A stretch of 17,175 bases of DNA from JBBQXK01 sp038251625. GTDB taxonomy: Bacteria > Pseudomonadota > Alphaproteobacteria > Rhodobacterales > Rhodobacteraceae. The notes under the pieces were generated by a model. The model was not told the origin of the DNA. It saw nothing but the letters and a program-made list of their open reading frames with translations, and made no database searches. Below are positions 7,227 through 15,262 of this stretch, piece by piece (position 1 is the stretch's first letter; each line of letters begins with the position of its first letter). Location: assembly GCA_038251625.1 (NCBI GenBank), contig JBBSBE010000086.1, positions 1 to 17,175 of the forward strand, in the 5' to 3' direction. Position numbers and translations under genes: made by a program.

Positions 7227-7302
7227 CACTGATACAACACTACGTCGCCTTGCCCCGGGGGGAAAGCGACGATGGCAGAGACCGCCCGGCGATGGAGACG
7301 TT

Positions 7303-8586
7303 ATGAAGTATATGCTGACCTATGACATGATGGAAAGCGCGCGCAACACCCAGGAATGGATGGGTGCGACCGCGCGGGCCATGGCGTCTTACCCGGCGTT
7401 CGCGATGTCGATGAACCCGATGCTGCCGCTTGTGGCCGCCTGGGGCGAGGTGACCGAGCGCAGCTTCGCACGGATGGTCACAAAGCCCGGCTGGGGCATC
7501 CGCTCGATCGTGGGGACCGAAGGACAGGACCATCTGATCGACGTGACGCCGGTGGTGCAAAAGCCCTTTGGCGATCTGATCCATTTCAGCGTGCGGCGGC
7601 GGGCGCCGACGGCGCGCAAGGTGCTGCTGGTGGCGCCGATGTCGGGGCATTACGCAACATTGCTGCGCTCGACCGTGCATTCCCTGCTGCCCGACTGCGA
7701 CGTGTATGTGACCGACTGGCACAATGCGCGCGACATTCCGGTGTCGGCAGGCAAGTTCGATGTCGAGGATTACACGCTTTATCTGGTGGATTTCCTGCGC
7801 TACCTCGGCCCCGACACGCACGTGATCGCCGTGTGCCAGCCGGTGCCGCTGGCGCTTGCCGCGACCGCCTATCTGGCGGCAGAGGACCCCAAGGCACAGC
7901 CCCGCAGCCTGACGTTGATCGGCGGGCCGGTGGACCCCGATGCAGCGGCGACGGACGTGACCGACTTTGGCCGCCGCGTGACGATGGGGCAATTGGAGGA
8001 AACCGCGATCCAGCGCGTGGGCTTCAAGCACAAGGGCGCGGGGCGGATGGTCTATCCCGGTCTTTTGCAGTTGCAAAGCTTCGTGTCGATGAACGCCGAG
8101 CGGCATGCCAAGGCGTTTACCGAACAGATCATGCGCGTGGCGCAGGGTGAGGCGTCCGATGGCGATGCCCACAACCGGTTCTACGATGAATACCTTGCCG
8201 TGATGGACATGACGGCTGAATTCTATCTGTCGACCGTCGAGCGTATCTTCAAGAACCGCGAGATTGCGCGCAACGAATTCGTCGTGGCAGGCAAGCGGGT
8301 GGACATCGGCGCGATCACCGATGTGGCGGTCAAGGTGGTCGAGGGCGCGAATGACGACATTTCCGCCCCCGGCCAGTGCCTCGCCGCGCTGGCGCTGCTG
8401 ACCGGTCTGCCGGATGCCAAGAAAGCCAGCCATCTGGAACCCGGCGCGGGGCACTACGGGATTTTCGCAGGCAAGAGCTGGCGGCTGAACATCCGCCCGC
8501 TGGTGCTGGCGTTTATCGACGCCAATGCCGGGGGCGCAAAGGCGCCGTTGCGTGGCAAGGTCGTCTCGATCCACTCAGCGCAGTAA
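7303..8586 (+). CDS. phaZ: Intracellular PHB/PHA depolymerase
   Basis: A 427-residue intracellular depolymerase of the PhaZa1 (Ralstonia eutropha) type, which mobilises native amorphous PHB granules. There is no signal peptide. The catalytic Cys178 lies in IAVCQPVPLAL, the C-Q-P elbow that distinguishes this family from serine depolymerases of denatured PHB. The likely acid is Asp351 or Asp352 (GANDDISAPGQ) and the base His384 (GAGHYGIF). Typical family landmarks include DCDVYVTDWHNAR (131-143) and YDEYLAVMDMTAEFYL. The ATG at 7303 has GGAG 5 nt upstream; a longer open frame would run through the divergent regulatory region and is rejected. Its 3' end overlaps the convergent hydrolase gene by 12 nt. 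Confidence 0.94.
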   Translation: MKYMLTYDMMESARNTQEWMGATARAMASYPAFAMSMNPMLPLVAAWGEVTERSFARMVTKPGWGIRSIVGTEGQDHLIDVTPVVQKPFGDLIHFSVRRRAPTARKVLLVAPMSGHYATLLRSTVHSLLPDCDVYVTDWHNARDIPVSAGKFDVEDYTLYLVDFLRYLGPDTHVIAVCQPVPLALAATAYLAAEDPKAQPRSLTLIGGPVDPDAAATDVTDFGRRVTMGQLEETAIQRVGFKHKGAGRMVYPGLLQLQSFVSMNAERHAKAFTEQIMRVAQGEASDGDAHNRFYDEYLAVMDMTAEFYLSTVERIFKNREIARNEFVVAGKRVDIGAITDVAVKVVEGANDDISAPGQCLAALALLTGLPDAKKASHLEPGAGHYGIFAGKSWRLNIRPLVLAFIDANAGGAKAPLRGKVVSIHSAQ

Positions 8587-9288
8587 AAGCGGCCCCGCCA
8601 GAAAGGCCGAAAGCGCGGCGTTGACGGTGTCTGGGGCCTCAAGCCCCGGCAGGTGGCCGGCCTGCGCTATCGTGCGCGATTGCGCAAAGGGCAGCATGCT
8701 GGCCAGAAAGTCGCGCCGCCGCTCCGTTACGATGGGATCGGCGACCCCGCCGAGGATCAGCACCGGCATGCGAACGCTGCGTAAGGTGCGCAGGGGATCG
8801 CGGCGACGGATCAGCGCGCGGCTTTGATCAATGTAGGCACGCACGCTCAGATCGTCCGCCATCTGCTGCAGCAGCGCCAGCGTGGCCGCGCGCGCAGGAC
8901 CATCGAAAAGCGCGTCTTCCGGCACCTCTTCGGCGATGCAGGCGGGCAAGCGGCCGACCTGCGCGGCCACCAGACGGGCCTCGCGCCGGGCGGCTTCGGC
9001 CGGTGCTTCGGGCAGGGGATCGGTGCCGATGAGTGCGAGGCGCAGCACCCGCTCGGGCGCGCGGCGCAGAAGTTCGACAGCCACGTGACCACCGAGCCCG
9101 AAGCCCGCTATCGCAAAACGGGGCGGCAGCGCCTCGATCAGTCGTGCGGCGATCCCCTCGACCGTGTCGGCACCAAGCGGCAGCGCGACCGTGACGGGCC
9201 GATCAGGCGCCAAGGCAACCAGTTGCGGCAGGACCGCCCGCGCGTCCATCATCAGGCCGGGAACAAGGATCAGCGGCTCGGTCGTCAT
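8575..9288 (-). CDS. Alpha/beta hydrolase fold protein lacking the nucleophile
   Basis: A 237-residue alpha/beta hydrolase fold protein. The opening LILVPGLMMDARAVLPQL and the ADP acid loop (Asp184) and AGHLPGLE base (His212) are normal. The nucleophile elbow, however, reads AGFGLGG with Gly64 (codon GGG) where Ser is expected in GxSxGG, so the classical triad is broken. It may be a non-hydrolytic binder, use another chemistry, or have decayed; the reading frame is otherwise intact. The ATG at 9288 is 8 nt after the previous gene's stop; a TTG at 9318 is possible but weaker. It is the third gene of a minus-strand operon with two intact hydrolases and overlaps the 3' end of phaZ by 12 nt. Confidence 0.75.
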   Translation of the reverse strand: MTTEPLILVPGLMMDARAVLPQLVALAPDRPVTVALPLGADTVEGIAARLIEALPPRFAIAGFGLGGHVAVELLRRAPERVLRLALIGTDPLPEAPAEAARREARLVAAQVGRLPACIAEEVPEDALFDGPARAATLALLQQMADDLSVRAYIDQSRALIRRRDPLRTLRSVRMPVLILGGVADPIVTERRRDFLASMLPFAQSRTIAQAGHLPGLEAPDTVNAALSAFLAGPLLLR

Positions 9289-9295
9289 CGGGTCA

Positions 9296-10288
9296 TCAAA
9301 GCCCTGCGGCCCAGTCAAGGATGACAGCCGTCAGGGGTGCGGTCTGGTTCGGGCTGAGGATTGCGCCTGCTATGACATGGGAAAAGGGATCGTCCTGCGG
9401 GGTCAGGCGCGGCGCCGCGCGCTGGACGGGGCCGCCCCAGGCGTCGGCGACGCGGGCTGTCCATCCCGGATCGACCACCTGATCGTCGGGCGACTGGATG
9501 AAAAGCGCAGGCACCCGCGCTGCAGCGAAATCCTGTGCGCGGGCGGTCCGCATCAGTTCGGCCAGCGGGAAAAGGGCCGCGGTGGGATAGCGCGTGGTCC
9601 ACCATTTGGCGTGTTCGTCATTCTGGGGAATAAAACTGCGCTCTGCCCCCGCTACCCCCGGCCCCCAGATGTCCGCATAAGGCAGATCGAGGATCTTCGC
9701 CGCCAAAGGCCGCAGTGCAAAATTGGGGGAAAGGAACACCACACCCGCCAGCCCGTCGGCCCGCGCGGGGTCGGTGGCGGCAAGGGCGGCCAGTGTACCG
9801 CCCGTCGAGGTGCCGATCAGCAGGGTGCGGTCCCCGATACGCCGCCCGATGGCCAGCGCCTCGTCAAGATCGGTCAGCCAGTCGCGCGCGCTGGCCCCGG
9901 CCAGTGCAGCACCGTCGCGCCCATGTCCGGCAAGGCGGGTGAAATAGAGGTTTGCGCCCAGAGCCTTGGCCACATCGTCGGGAAGCGGGCGGATTTCCTG
10001 TGACGTGGCGGAAAAGCCGTGCAGGTAGATCACCGCCAGTTTCGTGCGCGCGTTTTTCTCGCCAGCCCAGAGGATGCGCTTTTCTGCGCCCGGTGTGATG
10101 TCGGAAAAGACGCCCTCACGCGTGGCAAGCCAGGCATCGAGGTCTTGGGGAAGCGTTCCTGCATAGAACGCGGGCGCGAGGCTGACCTTGGGCGGCGGCG
10201 CGATGGCAAAGCCTGCCCAAAGCGCGCCCCCAAGCAGGAGCGCCAGAACCACGACGACCCGGAAAAGCCATTTCAACAGTCTAACCAT
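9296..10288 (-). CDS. Membrane-anchored alpha/beta hydrolase
   Basis: A 330-residue alpha/beta hydrolase with a basic N-terminus and one hydrophobic segment (about 7-30, LFRVVVVLALLLGGALWAG), which suggests either a signal anchor or export. The hydrolase core has YLHGFSATSQE (oxyanion region, 89-99), AGHGRDG, nucleophile Ser161 in IGTSTGG, acid Asp268 or Asp269 in QSPDDQVVDP, and His304 in PFSHVIAG. The triad is complete. The likely activity is esterase or lipase-like; the substrate is unknown. The ATG at 10288 is preferred over the GTG at 10294 because AAGGG lies 8 nt before it. It overlaps the end of the upstream hydrolase gene by 8 nt, which implies translational coupling. Confidence 0.82.
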   Translation of the reverse strand: MVRLLKWLFRVVVVLALLLGGALWAGFAIAPPPKVSLAPAFYAGTLPQDLDAWLATREGVFSDITPGAEKRILWAGEKNARTKLAVIYLHGFSATSQEIRPLPDDVAKALGANLYFTRLAGHGRDGAALAGASARDWLTDLDEALAIGRRIGDRTLLIGTSTGGTLAALAATDPARADGLAGVVFLSPNFALRPLAAKILDLPYADIWGPGVAGAERSFIPQNDEHAKWWTTRYPTAALFPLAELMRTARAQDFAAARVPALFIQSPDDQVVDPGWTARVADAWGGPVQRAAPRLTPQDDPFSHVIAGAILSPNQTAPLTAVILDWAAGL

Positions 10289-11039
10289 CGGCACGGCCCT
10301 TCAGGAGCCCCTCGACCGTTTCGGTGACGAGGCCGAGGCAGGCAGGCGTGGAAAAGCGGTGGTCGGCGCCTTGCACCAGCGTCAGGCGGATATCGGGGCC
10401 GGTGGCATGTGCCAGAAGGCGCAGCGCCACGGCCTGCGGCACATCGGTATCGTCCGTGCCCTGCAAGAGACGCACGGGGAAAGGCAAGGGCAAGGACGCG
10501 CGAAGGACAAGGTGCTTGCGCCCATCCTCGATCAGGTGGCGGGTGATGACGTAGGGATCGTCGGAATAGTCGGACGGCAGGGCGATCTGCCCCTCGGCCA
10601 TGAGCGCCCTGCGCTGGCTGTCGCTGAAGCCTGCCCACATGCTGTCTTCGGTGAAGTCGGGGGCGGCGGCGATGCCCACGACGCCCGCGATGCGGTCGGG
10701 CATCGCGCGGGCAAGCAGCAGGGCGATCCAGCCCCCCATCGAAGATCCGACCAGCACCTGCGGCCCGGTGGTCAGGGAAAGGGCCGCGGCGGCATCTTCG
10801 GCCCAGTCGCCGATGCAGCCTTGCAAGAAGTCACCTGATGACGCGCCGTGACCGGAATAATCAAAGCGCAGAAAGGCACGGCCCGTGGCGCGCGCCCAAT
10901 CTTCCAGATGCAGCGCCTTTGTACCGGTCATGTCGGACCGGAAACCGCCGAGGAACATCACGCCCGGCCCCTGCCCCGGGATCAGGTGATGGGCGATCCG
11001 GCGACCGGATGGCGCGGTATGGAACTGGGGCGCGGTCAT
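10281..11039 (-). CDS. Alpha/beta hydrolase (ABHD10-like)
   Basis: A 252-residue cytoplasmic alpha/beta hydrolase. Visible landmarks: VMFLGGFRSDMTGTKA (27-42), FDYSGHGASSGDF with the oxyanion/cap loop, nucleophile Ser100 in VGSSMGGW, acid around Asp197 or Asp199 in QGTDDTDVP, and His227 in QGADHRFS. The FLGGF.SDM.G.K motif recalls the ABHD10/acyl-protein thioesterase-like group, which hydrolyses thioesters or acyl-glucuronides; the native substrate is unknown. The frame is open 40 codons further upstream, but the ATG at 11039 gives the family N-terminus (APSGRRIAHHL). It is the first gene of the three-hydrolase operon and diverges from thrS across 137 bp. Confidence 0.8.
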   Translation of the reverse strand: MTAPQFHTAPSGRRIAHHLIPGQGPGVMFLGGFRSDMTGTKALHLEDWARATGRAFLRFDYSGHGASSGDFLQGCIGDWAEDAAAALSLTTGPQVLVGSSMGGWIALLLARAMPDRIAGVVGIAAAPDFTEDSMWAGFSDSQRRALMAEGQIALPSDYSDDPYVITRHLIEDGRKHLVLRASLPLPFPVRLLQGTDDTDVPQAVALRLLAHATGPDIRLTLVQGADHRFSTPACLGLVTETVEGLLKGRADG

Positions 11040-11176
11040 GGCCCCCGCTATAGCAGCCCCGTCCGGGCCATAAAGCCCCTTCGCGCAGTTGACTTCGCGC
11101 CAAGGCCATCGCAGAACCGCCGCATCATAACCTGCAACCGGGCGTTCCGTGGGCGCCAAACCGACGAGGTGGCGCG

Positions 11177-13123
11177 ATGGCGCAGATTTCCCTGACCTTT
11201 CCCGATGGCAACCAGCGCAGCTTTCCAGGCGGCACGACGCCCGCCGAAGTGGCCACAGCCATCTCGCCTTCGCTGGCGAAAAAGGCCATCAGCGCCACGG
11301 TGAACGGCGCGCATCACGATCTGCAATGGCCGATCCCTGCCGATGCGACGATTGCGATCCACACGATGCAGGACGCCCCGCAGGCGCTGGAACTGATCCG
11401 GCATGACCTTGCCCACATCATGGCACGCGCGGTGCAGGAGCTCTGGCCCGATGTGAAGGTCACCATCGGCCCTGTGCGCGACTATGGCTGGTTCTACGAC
11501 TTCGACCGGGCCGAGCCGTTCACGCCGGATGATCTGGGGCAGATCGAGGCGAAGATGAAAGCCATCATCAACGCCCGCGAGCCGGTGCGCACGGATGTAT
11601 GGGACCGTGCCCGCGCCGTGGCCCACTACAAGGAACGTGGCGAGCCCTTCAAGCTGGAGCTGATCGACCGCATCCCCGAGGGGGAAGATCTGCGCATGTA
11701 CTGGCACGGCGACTGGCAGGATCTGTGCCGGGGCCCGCATCTGCAGCACACCGGGCAGGTGCCCGCAGATGCCTTCAAGCTGACGCATGTGGCGGGGGCC
11801 TACTGGCTTGGCGATGCGAGCCGACCGATGCTGCAGCGCATCTACGGCGTGGCGTTTCGCAACCGCGACGACCTGAAGGCCCACATGACGATGCTGGAGG
11901 AGGCCGCCAAGCGCGACCACCGCAAGCTTGGCCGCGAGATGGACCTTTTCCACATGCAGGAAGAGGCGCCGGGTCAGGTGTTCTGGCACCCGAACGGCTG
12001 GACGATCTATACCACGTTGCAGGATTACATGCGCCGCAAGCAGCGGGTGGGCGGGTATGTCGAGGTGAACACGCCGCAGGTGGTGAACCGCAGCTTGTGG
12101 GAAAAATCAGGGCACTGGGCCAACTACCGCGAGAACATGTTCATCGTGGAAGTGGACGAGGAGCACGCGCGGGAAAAGACGATCAACGCGCTGAAGCCGA
12201 TGAACTGCCCTTGCCACGTGCAGATCTTCAACGTGGGGCTGAAATCCTATCGTGATCTGCCGCTGCGGATGGCGGAGTTCGGATCGTGCAACCGCTATGA
12301 GCCTTCAGGCGCATTGCACGGGATCATGCGCGTGCGCGGGTTTACCCAGGACGATGGGCATATCTTCTGCCGCGAGGATCAGATCGAGGACGAATGCGCG
12401 CGGTTCATCGAGTTTCTGTCATCGGTGTACAAGGATCTGGGGTTCGAGAAGTTCGAGATCATGTTCGCCACGCGGCCCGAAAAGCGCGTCGGGACGGAAG
12501 AAAGCTGGGACAAGATGGAGGCAGCACTTGAGAACGCCATCAAGAAGACGGGCCACCCCTACACGCCCGACCCCGGCGAGGGCGCCTTCTATGCGCCCAA
12601 GCTCGACTTCAAGCTGACCGATGCCATCGGGCGCGTCTGGCAATGCGGGACGTTCCAGGTGGACCCGAACCTGCCCGAGCGGCTGGATGCGGAATACATC
12701 GGCGCGGACGGGGCCAAGCATCGCCCCTTCATGCTGCACCGCGCTTGTCTTGGGTCGTTCGAGCGGTTCATCGGCATCCTGATCGAGAACTGGGCGGGCA
12801 AGCTGCCCTTCTGGCTGGCGCCGCGTCAGGTTGTGGTGGCCTCGATCGTGTCCGACGCGGATGCCTATGTGGCCGAGGTGGTTGCCACGTTGCGCGCGCG
12901 GGGTGTGCGGGCCGAGGCGGACACCCGCAACGAAAAGATCAACTACAAGGTTCGCGAACATTCGGTGGGCAAGGTGCCGGTGATTCTGGCCATCGGGATG
13001 CAGGAGGTCGAGGCGCGGACGGTCGCGCTTCGCACCTTGGGTGAAACGCGGGTTGAAACATTGGCGCTGGATGCGGCGGCCGATCGACTGGCGGCAGAGG
13101 CGCTGCCGCCCGATCTGCGCTAG
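11177..13123 (+). CDS. thrS: Threonine--tRNA ligase
   Basis: A 648-residue class II threonyl-tRNA synthetase, which charges tRNA-Thr in the cytoplasm. Domain order: TGS (1-62), second additional editing domain (about 165-215), class II catalytic core (about 265-535) and HGTP anticodon-binding domain (about 545-640). The zinc-binding triad is intact: Cys344 (MNCPCH), His395 (DDGHIF) and His521 (MLHRAC), each exactly ten residues later than the E. coli ligands 334/385/511. Motif 2 is visible in EFGSCNRYEPSGALHGIMR. GAGGT lies 6 nt upstream of the ATG. It diverges from the hydrolase operon; I see no T-box-like leader, as expected for this group. Confidence 0.98.
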   Translation: MAQISLTFPDGNQRSFPGGTTPAEVATAISPSLAKKAISATVNGAHHDLQWPIPADATIAIHTMQDAPQALELIRHDLAHIMARAVQELWPDVKVTIGPVRDYGWFYDFDRAEPFTPDDLGQIEAKMKAIINAREPVRTDVWDRARAVAHYKERGEPFKLELIDRIPEGEDLRMYWHGDWQDLCRGPHLQHTGQVPADAFKLTHVAGAYWLGDASRPMLQRIYGVAFRNRDDLKAHMTMLEEAAKRDHRKLGREMDLFHMQEEAPGQVFWHPNGWTIYTTLQDYMRRKQRVGGYVEVNTPQVVNRSLWEKSGHWANYRENMFIVEVDEEHAREKTINALKPMNCPCHVQIFNVGLKSYRDLPLRMAEFGSCNRYEPSGALHGIMRVRGFTQDDGHIFCREDQIEDECARFIEFLSSVYKDLGFEKFEIMFATRPEKRVGTEESWDKMEAALENAIKKTGHPYTPDPGEGAFYAPKLDFKLTDAIGRVWQCGTFQVDPNLPERLDAEYIGADGAKHRPFMLHRACLGSFERFIGILIENWAGKLPFWLAPRQVVVASIVSDADAYVAEVVATLRARGVRAEADTRNEKINYKVREHSVGKVPVILAIGMQEVEARTVALRTLGETRVETLALDAAADRLAAEALPPDLR

Positions 13124-13132
13124 ACACATCCC

Positions 13133-13171
13133 CCGCAGCTTTGGTCAAGGCGCTGAAGATGCGGTGTTTTT
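13133..13171 (+). terminator. Possible weak terminator after thrS
   Basis: CCGCA (13133-13137) can pair with TGCGG (13160-13164), with a small inner AGC/GCT pairing, followed by TGTTTTT to 13171. The stem is short and the loop long, so this is only a candidate. The rest of the 207-bp stretch up to 13330 holds a weak GTGAAG/CTTCAC inverted repeat (13193-13198, 13215-13220) and an isolated TTGACA at 13252, but no clear promoter. Confidence 0.3.
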
Positions 13172-13330
13172 CCAGCGGAAGCCTGAAAACAGGTGAAGCG
13201 GGGAAGGTTACTGCCTTCACGTGGATGTCATTCGAAAATCTTGTGATTGGCTTGACAGGGTTCCAGCGGCCAACTTGCGCCTATCGCAGGACGCGACCTC
13301 TGGATCAGATACGATAAGGGAGAACAACCG

Positions 13331-13624
13331 ATGGCCGCCAATATCAACTCGCTTGCGCTTGCAGGCGCCTTTGCCGCCGCTTTCGCGGGCCACGTCGCCA
13401 CCCCCGCCGCCGCGGCGGAAATGGAAAAGTGCTTTGGCGTATCTCTTGCGGGCAAGAACGATTGCGCCGCAGGCCCCGGCACCACCTGTGCCGGTACGTC
13501 CAAGGTGAACTATCAGGGCAACGCCTGGACGCTGGTGCCCAAGGGTACCTGTCTGACGATGGCGCTGCCCGATGGACGTGTCGGCGCGCTGGAAGCGCTG
13601 GACCGCGATCTGCCGACGGGCTGA
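13331..13624 (+). CDS. bufA: DUF2282 bufferin-type RiPP precursor
   Basis: A 97-residue exported small protein of the DUF2282 family. Residues 1-29 are a hydrophobic Ala-rich leader ending AAAAA before Glu30, read as a Sec signal peptide, though it lacks the usual Lys/Arg near the N-terminus. The mature part of about 68 residues has four cysteines (34, 45, 53, 74) in the family pattern EKCFGVSLAGKNDCA...TTCAG...VPKGTC. In bufferins, described in Caulobacter, an MNIO enzyme converts precursor cysteines into thiooxazole-type groups and the exported peptide binds copper in the periplasm. AGGGAGAA lies about 8 nt before the ATG. It leads the operon and is followed by a stem-loop and then bufB. 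Assignment to the bufferin group is by family and synteny; the modification itself is inferred. Confidence 0.85.
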   Translation: MAANINSLALAGAFAAAFAGHVATPAAAAEMEKCFGVSLAGKNDCAAGPGTTCAGTSKVNYQGNAWTLVPKGTCLTMALPDGRVGALEALDRDLPTG

Positions 13625-13632
13625 TCCCATCC

Positions 13633-13660
13633 GCCCCCTTTCGCCGCCCCGAAAGGGGGC
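13633..13660 (+). promoter_or_regulatory. Perfect 11-bp stem-loop between bufA and bufB
   Basis: GCCCCCTTTCG (13633-13643) pairs perfectly with CGAAAGGGGGC (13650-13660) around a 6-nt loop. It starts 9 nt after the bufA stop and ends about 8 nt before the bufB SD (GGGAGG). No T-tract follows, so it is unlikely to be a full terminator. It more likely protects the 3' end of a processed bufA mRNA, causes partial attenuation, or tempers bufB translation. Confidence 0.8.
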
Positions 13661-13679
13661 CACCTGACGGGAGGCCCCG

Positions 13680-14525
13680 ATGTTCGACCATGACCCCCAC
13701 GCCCTGCCCAATCGCCCCGGCGTGGGCTTCAAGGCGCAGCATTTCGCCGACCTTCTTGCCGATCCCGTCGATGTGGGCTGGTTGGAAGTTCATGCCGAAA
13801 ACTACATGGGCGACGGCGGGCGCCCCCTTGCGCAGTTGCGCCATCTGACCGCCCGATTTCCCGTTTCCGTTCACGGTGTCGGGCTGTCGATCGGTGGCGA
13901 GGGTCCGCTTGATGCCGACCATATGGCGCGGTTGCGGCACCTGTGCGACTGGCTGCAACCGGCCAGCTTTTCGGAACATCTGGCATGGTCCACACATGAC
14001 GGGACTTATCTGAACGACCTGCTGCCCCTGCCCTACACTGCCGCTACGCTGACCCGCGTCTGCGATCATGTGGACGCCGTGCAAGCGGCCCTGGGGCGCC
14101 GGATGCTTCTGGAAAACCCGTCCACCTATCTGGCGTTTGCGGAAAGCGAGATGGATGAGGTGGATTTTCTGTCCGAAATCGTGCGCCGCACGGGCTGCGG
14201 GTTGCTTCTGGATGTGAACAACGTGTTCGTCTCGGCCACCAATCAGGCTGTCGATGCCGCCGACTACATCCACCGCTTCCCGTTACAGCACGTGGGCGAA
14301 ATTCATCTTGGCGGGCATGACGTCGACGCCGACGATCATGGTGCGCCGCTGATGATCGACAGTCACGGCACGCCCGTGGCGGATCCTGTCTGGGCGCTTT
14401 ATGCCGAGGTGATCCGGCTGGGCGGCGCGCGGCCCACGCTGATCGAATGGGATAACGACGTACCCGCCTGGCCTGTTCTGGCCGCCGAAGCCGAACGGGC
14501 GGCGCGCGTGTTGGAAACGGTCTGA
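13680..14525 (+). CDS. bufB: DUF692 multinuclear non-heme iron oxidase (MNIO)
   Basis: A 281-residue TIM-barrel enzyme of the DUF692/MNIO family (relatives: MbnB of methanobactin, BufB). It is expected to oxidise cysteines of the BufA peptide. The metal-ligand set is complete by position: His65 (SVHGVGLSIGG), His100 (FSEHLAWS), Glu145 (LLENPSTYL), Asp178 and Asn181 (LLDVNNV), His209 (EIHLGGH), Asp227 and His229 (IDSHG), Glu256 (LIEWDND). GVGFKAQHF near the start is also typical. The protein is cytoplasmic with no signal peptide. GGGAGG precedes the ATG by about 7 nt. The stop overlaps the bufC start by one base (TGATG). Older annotations would call it DUF692 or UPF0276. Confidence 0.93.
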   Translation: MFDHDPHALPNRPGVGFKAQHFADLLADPVDVGWLEVHAENYMGDGGRPLAQLRHLTARFPVSVHGVGLSIGGEGPLDADHMARLRHLCDWLQPASFSEHLAWSTHDGTYLNDLLPLPYTAATLTRVCDHVDAVQAALGRRMLLENPSTYLAFAESEMDEVDFLSEIVRRTGCGLLLDVNNVFVSATNQAVDAADYIHRFPLQHVGEIHLGGHDVDADDHGAPLMIDSHGTPVADPVWALYAEVIRLGGARPTLIEWDNDVPAWPVLAAEAERAARVLETV

Positions 14526-15262
14526 TGCGGCAAGCCGATTTCAGCGCGGCCCTGCTTGACCCCGCCTTGGCGGTTCCAGCGGGCCTGACAGACCCGGCAG
14601 GGCGCCCTGCCGGGCGCCGATTTGCTGTTTATCGCAACAACGTGGCGGCAAGCCTGACCGATGCCCTGATGACGGGCTTTCCGGTGCTGGTGTCGCTGCT
14701 GGGGGATGCGTTTTTCCGGGCGATGGCGGGGGTATTCCTGCGCGCGCATCCGCCCCGCGAGCGGCTGATGGCGGGCTATGGGGCGGATATGCCCGGCTTT
14801 CTTGCGGGCTTCCCCCCCGTCGCGCATCTGCCCTATCTACCCGATGTGGCCAGGCTGGAACTGAGCTTGCGCGAAAGCTATCATGCTGCCGACGCCGCGC
14901 CGGTTGATGCAGGCCGCGTGGCCGAACTGCCCCCGGCACGGTTGCTGGCGGCGCGGCTGCGCCTTGCACCGGCTGTGCGGCTGGTGCGGTCGAACTGGCC
15001 GATCCACGGCATCTGGGCCGCGAATACATCGGGCGCACCTGCCCCGGCGATGAAGGCCGAAAGCGTGCTGGTGGTGCGCCCCGCCTTTGACCCCGCACCC
15101 CATCTTTTGCCGCAGGGCGGTGCCGCGTTCATTGCGGCCCTGATGCGCGGCGACCCCATCGGCACGGCGTTGAGCGAGGCCGGCGAGGCGCATGACCTTG
15201 CCGCGACGCTGGGCCTGCTGATCGGCCAAGGGGCGATCACCGACCTGGAGGAACCCGGATGA
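14525..15262 (+). CDS. bufC: DUF2063 RiPP-recognition partner of the MNIO enzyme
   Basis: A 245-residue protein with an N-terminal DUF2063 domain: RFAVYRNNVAASLTDALMTGFPVLVSLLGDAFF (about 32-64) is the conserved core. The C-terminal half (about 115-240) fits the part that in related systems has a RiPP-recognition-element-like fold and presents the precursor to the MNIO partner. No catalytic motif or membrane segment is visible, consistent with an accessory role. It is translationally coupled to bufB (TGATG overlap) and to the following DoxX-like gene (ATGA overlap at 15259-15262). The role is inferred from family and operon order. Confidence 0.88.
   Translation: MRQADFSAALLDPALAVPAGLTDPAGRPAGRRFAVYRNNVAASLTDALMTGFPVLVSLLGDAFFRAMAGVFLRAHPPRERLMAGYGADMPGFLAGFPPVAHLPYLPDVARLELSLRESYHAADAAPVDAGRVAELPPARLLAARLRLAPAVRLVRSNWPIHGIWAANTSGAPAPAMKAESVLVVRPAFDPAPHLLPQGGAAFIAALMRGDPIGTALSEAGEAHDLAATLGLLIGQGAITDLEEPG

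Noticed and set aside
7132..7302. 57-codon N-terminal extension of PhaZ
   Set aside because: It would translate through the phaC start and the PhaR-like dyads; the ATG at 7303 has a well-spaced GGAG and the family N-terminus.
7240..8574. 444-codon open frame antisense to phaZ
   Set aside because: It is His/Arg-rich, has no domain sense and mirrors the codon pattern of phaZ, which carries all catalytic residues. High GC opens such frames.
8863..8874. CTGC-N4-GCAG dyad resembling a PhaR site
   Set aside because: It has a 4-base spacer and lies inside the coding region of a hydrolase, far from any start; probably chance.
11089..11094. TTGACT as a thrS -35 box
   Set aside because: No convincing -10 at the right distance; left out of the annotation.
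11048..11989. 313-codon minus-strand frame over the 5' half of thrS
   Set aside because: Antisense shadow of thrS with no family features.
13193..13220. GTGAAG/CTTCAC inverted repeat upstream of bufA
   Set aside because: Six-base arms with a 16-nt loop and competing pairings; not distinguishable from chance.
13252..13257. TTGACA as a -35 box for the bufferin operon
   Set aside because: No acceptable -10 occurs at 16-19 nt (the sequence there is TTGCGC-like), so a sigma-70 promoter cannot be supported. No ECF-type pair was recognised either.
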